The notes beneath the pieces are model-generated. The model worked only from the letters and a program-made list of their open reading frames with translations. It was not told where the DNA came from and ran no database searches. DNA of 64,000 bases from Mytilus edulis (taxonomy: Eukaryota; Mollusca; Bivalvia; Mytilida; Mytilidae). The stretch lies in contig NC_092344.1 of assembly GCF_963676685.1 (NCBI RefSeq), positions 92,472,749 through 92,536,748 of the forward strand, given 5' to 3'. Positions 33,084 through 43,517 of the stretch are shown one piece after another; the stretch's first letter is position 1; the number at the start of each line of letters is the position of its first letter. The position numbers and the translations under genes are program-made.

Positions 33084-33306
33084 CATGTGGAGCAGGATCT
33101 GCTTACCTTTCCGGAGCACATAATATCACCCCCAGTTTTTGGTAGGGTTCGTGTTGCTTAGTCTTTATGTTTGTTTCTATGTTATGTCTTCTGTACTATT
33201 ATTTGTCTGTCTGTTTGTTTGTCTTTTTATTTTTAGCAATGGCGTTGTCAGTTTATTTTCGATCTATGAGTTTGACTGTCCCTCTGGTATCTTTTGTCCC
33301 TCTTTT
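33084..33306 (+). mobile_element. PLE 3' tail inserted in the hammerhead repeat
   Basis: Matches 30450-30672 (CATGTGGAGCAGGATCTGC to CCCTCTTTT) without any coding part, with scattered changes. The hammerhead repeat is continuous on either side, which gives exact edges. Confidence 0.85.
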
Positions 33307-33420
33307 ATAAAAATGATCATATGATTGATATTCATGTCAACACCGAAGTGCTGACAACTGGGCTGGTGATAACCTCGGGGACGCGAAACGTCCACCAGCA
33401 GTGGCATCGACCACTCTCCT

Positions 33421-33620
33421 AGCGTAAAATTGACACTAGACTGATTTGGTCCTTTCCTCTGAACACAATGGTTGCAACTTCCATAGCGTAAAGTAGCCAA
33501 TATATTATTATTGCTCTTGCTCTTAACACAATGAATGCAACTCTCCTATCGTAAAGTAGTTCTATCTACGTAACACTATGGTTGCAAATCTCATGGCATA
33601 AATAAGTCCCTAGCCTATTT
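33421..33620. repeat. Right half of the split minisatellite
   Basis: Continues the AACACAATGGTTGCAACT units with CTCTCCTA(G/T)CGTAAA and related blocks, as at 32344-32523. Confidence 0.65.
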
Positions 33621-33783
33621 TTATTCTTTCTTAGACTTTATGCTATGTTAGCTATATAAAACTGACACTATGGCTACAAATCAATGTTGATTAGTTCTTA
33701 TGTTCCTTTCATTTTTTACTTTCATGCTGCCAAACGTTTTATGCATTTGGATTTCCGGTATTGTCTTCTTGTCTCAATCATAA

Positions 33784-34446
33784 GGTAGCACTCCACAGTT
33801 AGGTGTGTAGTTTCGCATTTTGGCCCCTGTGGATTTTTTAAATATGAGAGCTAGTGTGCAATAAAATTCATTTTTGGATAGCTGAGTATTTAAATAGCCT
33901 TTGTATTGGGTTTATATGAACATCAAGGTTATGTAATGTATGTAATATAGGCTGTTTTCTGTATGACAGTCCGTATTTGCATGTCCATACCATACATTGG
34001 TCCGGCAATTATTGTAATGTTTTTTTCCAACTTTTTATCGCACGAACTTTGTGATTGGATTTTACGAAAAAATGAGGCGAAAGACACCCATTTTTTATTT
34101 GATCATTAGGAAGATTTAAGAAAACAGTTTCTAAAAAGGTATCACTCAAAGGCATTGAAATTCTAGTTTGATCCAAATTTTGGGGGGATATATGACATGT
34201 TCACCCCCCTTTTTGCAATATTTTATGGTAAGTAAATGCTGAATGTTGCCATGGATACACATACAAGGAATTAATTTTCACCCTTTTAACTTTGGAAAAT
34301 TGAATCTATGGAAGATACTGATTACATACATATGCACATGTACAACACAAACAGTTAGGTTAATGTATTAAAAATCCAGGAATAGGAGATGATAAAACAT
34401 TTTGGGGCTCATTTTTAATTTTATTTTCTAACTGTGGAGTGCTACC
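33784..34446. mobile_element. PIF/Harbinger-like MITE, 663 bp
   Basis: Perfect terminal inverted repeats GGTAGCACTCCACAGTTAG and CTAACTGTGGAGTGCTACC, flanked by TAA on both sides (33781-33783, 34447-34449). A 3-bp TAA/TTA duplication and GG-starting ends are typical of PIF/Harbinger. No transposase ORF. Confidence 0.85.
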
Positions 34447-34568
34447 TAATTCAACGGACGCGTGTAAGGAGGTGCTCTGATATCGGTATTATACGGTCTA
34501 TAATATATATTTTTTAAATGAATCCAAGTTGACATTATGTTCAATCTCAGATGTTGCAACGTTTTAAA

Positions 34569-36722
34569 CGTAACAGAGAAGTGATCGAATTCGCGTTTCT
34601 TTACCGTCAGAATAAGTTACGTTATCGACAAACTTATTTCAGAAGTGACATAATTTAATTTTCTTCATCGACAACATATTTAATGTGCAACGTGTAAGTT
34701 TTCATTGTTTAAGTCGAAGTTTTTTTTAACACAGTAAAACATTTTTTATAATCAACCTCTGTCATGGCATTTTCATTTAACGGTAAAACGTTTCTACAAT
34801 AAACATGACCTCATCGATTTGCTCAATGTAGATATTATATACTGCTTGCACTGTGAATATTTATGGGATTCAACACTGTAATAGTTTTTCTTTCGTCTGA
34901 TACAGAATACCCCAGATCTTTTCTTTTTCGTACCTATCTGTTTATTATGTCCCCGGGATTATGTCAATCATACATTGTTGCAATACCGACATGCTTGTAC
35001 TTTGTCACAGAAAAAACTGAAATAAATTTCCTTCAAATCGAAGTAAAAAATATAAATGTACCCTTTAACATTTGAAATGTTGAAGACAAAATTGCTCTAT
35101 ATCTTAAGTTATAGACGAATATTTGAAATTTAAACCTCTATAAGATGTGATGTACGGCATTTCATTTTATCATTGGTAATGATCCATATCTGACAGAGAA
35201 GAAATATTCATAATTCTCAGAAAGTTTTCATAAATATTGTTAGATACCACTAATCGTTCCAACAATCAAGACAACAGAGACAAACATGGAAAAAAATATG
35301 AAAATGAAACGATATGACTTAAGTGTTAGCATGTTCACGGAGACGGCACTCAATTTACAAAAAAATAATTGATGTTGTAAGGAACTGTAGAGGTCTCCAC
35401 AGGTTTTCAACAAGGGTAGAATTCAAAACCTTGAATATGAAAGCCTCGAAATCCATGATACTTTTTCTGTGCGGTAGTTATATCTACAAAATTCAATCAT
35501 GTACAAGACATATAATACATGTATATTCATACATGTATATTTATATATTGGGAATTTATTTTTGTTTCCAAACAGAATTATAAGGTTATGTATAAGTGTC
35601 TCCGTTCACTGCACAATTGTAAATTGTCTTCCTAAAGACGTGCAAAAATAAATGGCACAAGTTCACGTAGTCATAAAAAAGGTCGTATAATTTACGTTAT
35701 CGAACAAAAAAATCAGAAATACGGAATATTATATGTGAATCGTTAGGAAATCCGTTTCCCCTACATGTTTTAAAAGTCAAAGAAAAATGTTTTCCTTGAT
35801 ACAAACGTTTTAAGAACCAGCTTTGTGTAACCTATAGACAAATTCGACTGGATATAAGGAAGTTAATATGTTTACTCTGATTTGAAATTATCTTTTAGAA
35901 CTTTTTTTAGTAATTGAGAACCTACATGTATGTTGTTTATGGGTAATAGGTGAAATGTTGCCTGATCCCTCAAAATGACAGCAAGCGCAGTTTTCCGGAC
36001 GATTTTCATTTGTACACTGCTAAAAACTGTCAGGTCCTGTCCATGGTATATTTTGGAGAATTTTTTTTTTACTGAATTTTACTAAAAAAAAATATTCTCT
36101 GTGTGTGCCATTGCAAGAAATAGTTTTGCTCGTTATTTTGTCATATAAAAAAAAATTCTCAACAAAATTTTCCCGTTTAAACTGTACTAGAAAAAAGTTT
36201 GGCATGTGAAACGGACGAAGACATATTCTAACAGAAGTACAAATACAAGTCCTCCCTTTTGTGTATACATATGAGAAAATATTTCAAAGTTATTGATTGA
36301 ATTCAAATCCATAACACATACGGTACACATTGTAGTCCGAAAAAATAAAGGACTTCATTCCTATCAAACACCTATTTAATTGTTTACCAGTATATTTCTT
36401 TTAGTTTTGGGTAAAATTGTAAAGGAAATAATACTATCAAGACGTCCTTCCATAAATCTTTTTTTTTTGTTCTGACTTTGAAGAAATGACTACTTTTCAC
36501 CAAATCGAAATGGTGCATGGACATATTTTGTTTCATATTACTAGAATTATTTTCAATATTATCAATATTAAACTTGATTATCGACACATGAAAGTTTGTC
36601 AGCATTGTCAATCTTTTTAACGTTAAAGTACCAATAGTTCGGTCACTACTCAATTAAGTTTGTCGATAACGTAGCTAATTTTGACGGTAAAGAAACATCA
36701 ATTCGATCACTTCTCTGTTACG
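34569..36722. mobile_element. 2.15 kb element with about 80-bp terminal inverted repeats
   Basis: The left arm begins CGTAACAGAGAAGTGATCG and the right arm, inverted, begins the same way. They stay alignable through TTTCTTTACCGTCA and TACGTTATCGACAAACTTA, about 80 bp. The inside has ORFs below 90 codons without transposase features. No clear target-site duplication was seen. Confidence 0.75.
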
Positions 36723-38220
36723 GGCTGTATACTGAAACCAAACGAGAATGAACTGCAATCGTATGAATTAAGCAATAATAAGTAAAACAAGTCACACAGA
36801 AATTAATTTAACAAAGCAAAAAAAAGCAGCAAATGTATGGTTGTAAATTGAATATAATCTAACTCCTTATTTTTGGTTTGCTTTTTTTTTTTTTAAGTGC
36901 AAGTATTTTTCTGATGAAAATTATTTATGTATAAATGATAAAGTGGATTTTTTAACCATATTTGGTATCTTTCATCCCTCTTTCTCAACCATATTTAAAA
37001 ATATGAAAACTGGCAAAGATAAGAATTCTAGCAAAACAGTTCTCATTTTGTTGAGTTCTTGTAAAAATAACATTCATGCAAACTGTTCCTAATTTTATAA
37101 ACTCGTATAACTGTACCCAAAAAAATACATTGCAGAGGTGTTTATATTATCAAGTATATTAATACGATACATATGTAACGGTTCATTACTTTGTGCATTT
37201 TGAAAAGAATATTTCTACTACAACAAATATTTCTAACACGGGTTCAAATAAACCGGGTGTATTTTGTCGTAATTACCTTTAACGGGGATAGTACCTACTT
37301 TTCTCTACGTTTTATTTTAATTGAAATCCCTTTCGGAAAATTTTCAGTATGCATCAATGAGTTTGATATAAAAATATTTATCTGTTGATAACATGTATAA
37401 ACAAATTCGTTAAAATTCTAAATTAAAAATACCCCTTGAAAATTCTTTGTATAAATAGAAGAGTGTTTTACCCTGTGATGCGAAATTCTAATTAGGAATC
37501 AAAATACTCAATACCGAATTAAATTAAAATAAATGAGGACAAAATGCTTTAAGAAAATCATTCAAAATATTATAAATACATTGTCAAAAGTAAAACAAAA
37601 CATAAAAAAATGAAAACCTGGACTTACCCTATCGAGGCTTTATTAATGTCAGTACTATGTCCTGTTATGATTTGCTGTTTTAAATGATTAAATGCACGTG
37701 GTTATCACACATGGGAATTTCATAACAACAAAACTATCATAACAAATAAGGTAAAATGAAAATCAACTTTTCTTCTGTAATCCAGCGTATCAAATCAGTC
37801 AGGTGAAGAAAAATTTATAGTTTAAAGTACAGTATTGATATATATTGCTTAATTAATGTTCAATAACCATGAAAATCAGTTTAGAAAGGTAAATATTTAT
37901 TCACATCGACAACTTTCATTGATAATAAAAAAATTTATTAATTTAGAATATAAAAAGGTTCAAACAATAAATATAAGGTTTCAAAAGAGCAATCTGATTT
38001 CCCGTGAAGAAAAAAGTATCGTACAATCTAACGAGTTTTCAAACAGTAACTGACTTGCATATTCGGATGTTGAGTCTTAAATTTTAGTGTAATACATCAT
38101 TTCAGTTGAGAGTGAAATATACCCTTTTCATGGGTTATACAACCAAACAATGACAACAGATTATCAAAATAATAAGTTAAGAAAAATTCTTTTGTAATTG
38201 ACTCACATACTTAGAAACGA
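36723..38220. other. Intergenic, nothing firm recognised
   Basis: AT-rich. A tiny fragment near 36957-36985 (TTTGGTATCTTTCATCCCTC) resembles the end of the PLE tail of 30672. No gene was recognised; three 65-codon-class ORFs are unconvincing. Confidence 0.5.
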
Positions 38221-38637
38221 TAAAATAGAACACAACTCGCACCACAATAAGACCCTAGGGATTGACTTAGGGAAACAATATAGCCATCCCTAGTCTTCCC
38301 CTTTTCGGCAGTAAAACCTTTGTTGAAGTGTCGCATATGTTGGCTGTGTGATATATATATTCGGAGCCACGTCCGATCGGAATGGGGACGTCAAATATCA
38401 GTTAAATCTTGCGGAAAATCGATTCGAAAGATAGGGTTCACACAATACTCATGGGTGACTGGGGAAGCGAAGTATGGTCTCTTGGTCTTCTTCCGCTCGG
38501 CAGTAAAACGCTTGCCAAAGTGGGGTGTCCGTTTGGCGGTGCGTGATGTTTCAAGTTTGCCTACCACGTGCGATCAGAATAGAGACGTTAAATCCGATTC
38601 CTCGTGTTAAGAGAGTGCCACGCTCTTTGCACGTTAA
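38221..38637. repeat. Mollusc dispersed repeat, left part, with two tandem half-units
   Basis: Two related blocks of about 190 bp (CGGCAGTAAAAC ... CCACGTCCGATCGGAA ... GACGT and CGGCAGTAAAACGC ... CCACGTGCGATCAGAA ... GACGTTAAA). The repeat is cut by the TTAA element and resumes at 39257. Confidence 0.7.
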
Positions 38638-38641
38638 TTAA

Positions 38642-39252
38642 GGGCATACGATACAGTTTTGATCCTGTATTTACAGTTTGATGAAAATTTCCATATAGGC
38701 TGGTTTTTGCCTGCTTAAATCAAATATGTAATAAAAAATATACCTTCATGTGCTACTTTTTGAGTTAAATGAGGTCGAAATTTTGTATATTTGCTCAAAA
38801 TTCGGATTTGTGTCTGTATTTTCTCTTTCGAAAGAAAGCCATAACTTTTTTGTTTTAAAAGATAAACACAAATTGTTGATAATTTTTAATTTTTGTATTT
38901 TATAAGTATCCCCAAAAAATATGCATTTTTTATTCAGAAATAACTCATATTTATCAAATGGTAATGAATTAAGAAAAAATCGTATTTTTTTGCTGTATAT
39001 TTATCAAAATTAAAAAAAATCCTCTATTTACAGTTTTATAAAATTTGGTCCACATAATCTCCCTGCAAAATGAAACAAAATGTCGTTTTAAAAAATAGGG
39101 GTCCATGCACTCGTTTTCAAATTAAATCAGTTTGAATGATAAAAAATAGTCGAAAAATGCATCTTTTCCCGATATGTCATAGTTTGACGTCGCGAAAATA
39201 ACATTTTACGTTAGCAACGTCATTACCTCCCCTGTAACTGTATCGTATGCCC
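38642..39252. mobile_element. TTAA-flanked inverted-repeat element, 611 bp
   Basis: Ends GGGCATACGATACAGTT and AACTGTATCGTATGCCC are exact inverted copies, with TTAA on both sides (38638-38641, 39253-39256). The sequence outside joins into one mollusc repeat, which confirms the insertion. The ends share GGG ... ACAGTT with the elements at 14283 and 15705. No ORF. Confidence 0.88.
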
Positions 39253-39256
39253 TTAA

Positions 39257-39510
39257 GAACTCTTGCAACAACTCTTTGAGCCAATGAGGGGTCCGTAGGT
39301 GGCCTTTTCCAAGGCAAAATGCATATCCCTATCGAACATACCCTCATATTCCAGTGGCAGTCCAAATTTCTCCGACCATCATCCCAGATGAACTCTATTA
39401 TTACAATGCCTACCTATTGTGTTTATTGTTAACATGTTCTCGTCCTGAACATGCATGAAATATTTGCCACTGGACGTTAAGTAACCAACAATCAATCAAT
39501 CAACAATACG
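39257..39510. repeat. Mollusc dispersed repeat, right part
   Basis: Continues the repeat cut by the TTAA element and ends with TGCATGAAATATTTGCCACT, GGACGTTAAG and a CAAT(C)-rich end, a 3' end I recognise from several molluscs. Confidence 0.7.
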
Positions 39511-41811
39511 CATGCTTTATATTTTTTGGTTAACGGGGCAAAGAAAACTAGTTTAGTCGAAGCTTTTGTTCATTTTCATGTATCGAAAATGTTCTTGAAA
39601 TAGGGAAGAATTATTATCTATTTTGTCAGATACCCATGTTAAAATGAGCAAAGAGCATGGCATGATAGAATTATTTCGATTCTAATAGGAATATTTTGAA
39701 CTTTTGTACTTCGAAGCTGACCTATAGTAGACGCTCGTAATGTCGCCATTTTGATTTGATGCGGAACAAAAACGTTATAGAAAAATCAACAGTTTATCAA
39801 TAAAAAAAGAACAGAAACATTTAAACTTACTTTTAGAATGTTTTTATTTAATTTCGTAGCGAGCAACACCAACAAAAATGTCCATTTTCATCTCTGGCGT
39901 TGTTCAAAATTCATCTGACGTTGCAATTTCAATTGTGACGTCAATCACGTGCAGCCCATGTTCTATTCGAATTAGAACATGGCTTTGTACCCAAAGCTAA
40001 AGAAGAACGTCATATTAGAATTTTCAATAGAGCATTATCAAAGCATTGACGTACTAAGTCCTTTATAACTGAAGTAACATCCTACGGCTTGTTTTTGTAA
40101 ACGCTTAGAAGTTACATCGCATAGTATTTAAATGTTTAGACCTTTTCAAGGCCTTCCATGTTTAACTAACATAAAATTTATAGCAACAGTTAACAAACTA
40201 CAGGATATATAGTGTATTATAGGAGGTGGGTTGTGTACTTAAATGAATATGAATCACAACAAAACTGTCTTTAAAAACATACACAAGTCTTTTGGAAATG
40301 GCCGAAACCCTAAACACGTTGTGATAAACTACCACTGACCGGCTATTAACACAACCTTCTTTAAAAACTTTGGGTATAAAATTTATAAAATAAACCAGTT
40401 AATTGTTAAAGATGCACCGGCCGTTGCAAGCTTTATATCCGAGACTCGTTTACCGCGACTTTCTTAGCAATAAAGAAAAACACCCATGCAGTTAAAATAT
40501 TTATAGAAACCTACTTATTTCCCAAAAAATATTTCAATGCTTTGCTCTTTCACTTCAAAGCTTGCATTCTGATTTGCATACTTTGAATTCAGCGTCTTAA
40601 CAGAAGTTTATTACTTGCTACTAGTATTTTCGATCAGCTACTACTGGTGGGTTAAAAAACAGAATCTCTGTAGTAAACCCATACAGGAAGCAATAATAAA
40701 AAGTAAAAAAAGTGCAAAGCGGGGACAGACCATAAGAAAAAAGCCAATATAGAGATATTATCTTAGTAATATTGACCATAAGTTAATGAAACATCAACGT
40801 CTCCAAATAACAAAAACAAGAGTAACTAGAATTGCCATTATAAGCAATAGCGGATGCATCCCTGGTCCGCCAATGCCACTAAACAGCATCCATTTCGAAA
40901 GTACATCATAACCCATATATCATTTTTTTGTTAAAACTATAGAACAATTTTAACAAAAAAAAACTTAAAAGATTCTATTATGTGTATTATAACTGTGCAT
41001 AAAAGGTCTGGAAATCGGTTGAGGCAATCTCTTGACTTATCATACGACACAGAAGTACTGACGGACAAACAGACATAGTGATTACTAAAGGGCACCACAG
41101 ATTATACAAATATATGCGACTGGTCAACAGTTTTCAGCATTCAATAGAAATACTAATTAAGCATTACTTTTGTCTTGTGTCATATATGTATATGTATAAA
41201 ACATTAATTTACACCAACATTTTGCAATAGTATGTTCACAAAACTTTAAAACCGCATTACCAAAAAAACAGTCTGTAAATAATTTTGAATTTATAAGAGA
41301 GTTCCAGTTATATATTTTTTTTAAATTGAACTTAAAAACATAATTTTGTAAATAGAACGGTTATAAATGCAAAAAAAAATGTACAAAAAACATTATAAAA
41401 TGTTAAGTACAAGAGTAATGAGGACAGAATATACGATGTGCAATTAATAAAAAAAAAAAAGAGAATCTGAAATTGAAAATAATACCAACTTTCAAGGTGA
41501 CGATAGCGATTGAATTGCATTGTTTACAAAGAATAGAAATATTATACTTTACCAAATTTTCTAAGAAATATATAAATTTCCATATAATTAAACCTTGAAT
41601 TATGAAAAACAAATGTTTCGTAGAAAGTATTGGGAGTATCATTTTCAATTTGATTTTAAAATCTATATTGTATATAAAATCTGACAACAGATGGTACCAT
41701 AAAAAAACAATAGTTATATTTTGTGGACAGTTCAATAAAAAATAAGTTTTGATTTTCAAGGTAATTCATTTTTGATCAAATAACAAAAAAGTACATTTAA
41801 AATGTAAAATA
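39511..41811. other. Intergenic, AT-rich, nothing firm recognised
   Basis: No long ORF or clear repeat edge. A short near-palindrome near 39966 (ATGTTCTATTCGAATTAGAA) and ORFs of 62 and 118 codons on the minus strand in A/T-rich DNA have no recognisable features. Confidence 0.45.
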
Positions 41812-42166
41812 GTTATCAAAGGTACCAGGCTTATAATTTAGTATGCCAGACGCGCGTTTCGTCTACATAAGACTCATCAGTGACGCTCATATCAAAATAT
41901 TTATAAAGCCAAACAAGTACAAAGTTGAAGAGCATTGAGGATCCAAAATTCCAAAAAGTTGTGCCAAATACGGCTAAGGTAATCTATGCCTGGGATAAGA
42001 AAATCCTTAGTTTTTCGAAAAATTCAAACTTTTGTAAACAGGAAATTTATAAAAATGACCACATTATTGATATTCATGTCAACACCGAAGTGTTGACTAC
42101 TGGGCTGGTGATACCCTCGGGGACGAAACGTCCACCAGCAGTGGCATCGACCGAGTGGTGTAAATA
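41812..42166 (-). mobile_element. Hammerhead repeat, one complete unit (retrozyme-like)
   Basis: 355 bp, starting with ATAGTTATCAAAGGTACC and ending with GTGGTGTAAATA on the plus strand. Joining its end to its start reproduces the unit junction seen inside the dimer at 32524. It contains an intact hammerhead (41841-41888). A palindrome near 42098-42140 pairs GCTGGTG with CACCAGC. No ORF of note, so it is non-autonomous. Confidence 0.85.
41841..41888 (-). ncRNA. Type I hammerhead ribozyme, core intact
   Basis: Minus strand: GCGUCA, CUGAUGA, GUCU-UAUGU-AGAC, GAAA, CGCGCG, UC, UGGCAU. The core is complete, with one stem I mismatch. Confidence 0.83.
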
Positions 42167-43045
42167 AAACCTGTACGAAAAAATAAAAAAAAATAAAACA
42201 TAAAACATACAAAATATAATCCGATGTAAATTAATCATCAGTGAATGAACGTACGAGTATCTTCGCTTTTATTCTTGTTCCAAATATCTTTGCTAGTAAA
42301 CTGGCAGCTTCTTTGTTAAACTTTATGCGATTATTTTTTGGCAGACAACTATTCATAGTCGGTTGCGGAAATAAACTGAGAATAAACTTTTACCAATCCA
42401 AACATATAACCAAATATGAAATTACAATACCTATACATTTTACAAATTTCGGTTGTAACACTAAAAAGTAGACAAGTGGGTTCTTCTATCTGTTCTGTAA
42501 TGATTTACTCTTACTGTAAACGTTACTTAAAACATACTCTAAGCTTTAATTGTATTACTTTATAGCCATGGAAAATACTTATATTTGCTTTATTAATTTG
42601 TTTAATCATTGACATTTCTGCTGAAAAGTTAGGATCAATATTCCCAGAATTTATTTCACAGCATAATTCGGAAAATTACTTTTATATAAAGTCTCCTTGA
42701 TTTCATATTTCTTTAAAACTTAGTCAACTTTCGAATTTTGGACCTGTAGAAGACACTTGTTTAAAAGAAATTGGTTATGTTTATTTGACAAATTACAGAT
42801 TTTGAAGGTGTCGGCATTGCGTATATAGCATACGCGGAATAAAGAGATTATGAGACATCGTTAGATAAAGACGTGAATATCTATATCGTACGCACCGTCT
42901 TCAACAATAACTAACACTAATAACGAATATTAAGCTTTAAAGTACCGCTGTATGAGTGACTAAATGTGAGTCAATTTTAAAGAGAAAACAAACGGACGGA
43001 TTCATACGGCAGCAGAATGAGGCCATGCAAGAAATATTTTTTAAC
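42167..43045. other. Intergenic, nothing recognised
   Basis: AT-rich sequence between the hammerhead repeat and the 21-bp array. A 76-codon plus-strand ORF (42241-42471) shows no known domain. Confidence 0.45.
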
Positions 43046-43475
43046 TTGTTCCCACAACATAATATTTTGTTCCCACATGCTAATATCTTGTGCCCACAAG
43101 ATCATATATTGTGCCTACAAGAAAGTGTTCTTGTTCCCACAAGATAAAATCTTGTTCCCACAAGATAATATATTGTTCCCACAAGATAATAAATTGTTCC
43201 CACAAGATAATAAATTGTTCCCACAAGACAGTATATTGTTCCAGCAAGATAATATATTGTTCCCACAAGATGATGTCTTGTACCCACAAGATATTATCTT
43301 GTTTTCACAAGATAATAACTTGTTCCCACAAGATAATATATTGTTCCCACAACATAATATCTTGTTCCCACAACATAATATCTTGTACCCACAAGATAAT
43401 ATCTTGTTCCCACAAGATAATATCTTGTACCCACAAGATAATATTTTGTACCCACAAGATAATATATTGTTAAAG
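43046..43475. repeat. 21-bp minisatellite, about 20 units
   Basis: Unit CTTGTTCCCACAAGATAATAT. Each unit is itself an inverted repeat (CTTGT ... ACAAG), so both strands give open frames of up to 174 codons; these are a by-product of the 21-bp period. Divergence between units is low in the right half. It lies 43 bp from the left end of the next element. Confidence 0.92.
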
Positions 43476-43517
43476 AAATGTTTTATTCATATTATTGTGA
43501 GTTATAAAAAAAGAAAC

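Larger units (their letters stand above)
32524..33420 (-). mobile_element. Dimeric hammerhead repeat (retrozyme-like), split by a PLE tail
   Basis: Two units in head-to-tail order, each with a hammerhead (32555-32602 damaged, 32883-32929 intact) about 328 bp apart. The unit boundary reads ... GTGGTG ... TTATCAAAGGTATCAGG. The second unit is interrupted by a PLE tail at 33084-33306. It resumes with ATAAAAATGATCATATGATT and ends at GGCATCGACC, about 33415. Two head-to-tail hammerheads one unit apart are what a rolling-circle or retrozyme origin predicts. Confidence 0.8.

Noticed and set aside
39177..39365. 62-codon minus-strand ORF
   Set aside because: It crosses the right edge of the TTAA element into the interrupted repeat, so it cannot be a conserved gene.
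42098..42148. Opposite-strand hammerhead-like core (CTGGTGA ... GACGAAACGTC) in the hammerhead repeat
   Set aside because: The conserved A of the core is G, stem II pairs poorly, and stem I does not form; the CTGGTG/CACCAG pairing instead makes a simple hairpin.
43046..43475. Possible CRISPR array
   Set aside because: Units are directly tandem with only about 6 bp between palindromes, no unique spacers, and the context is a eukaryotic genome.
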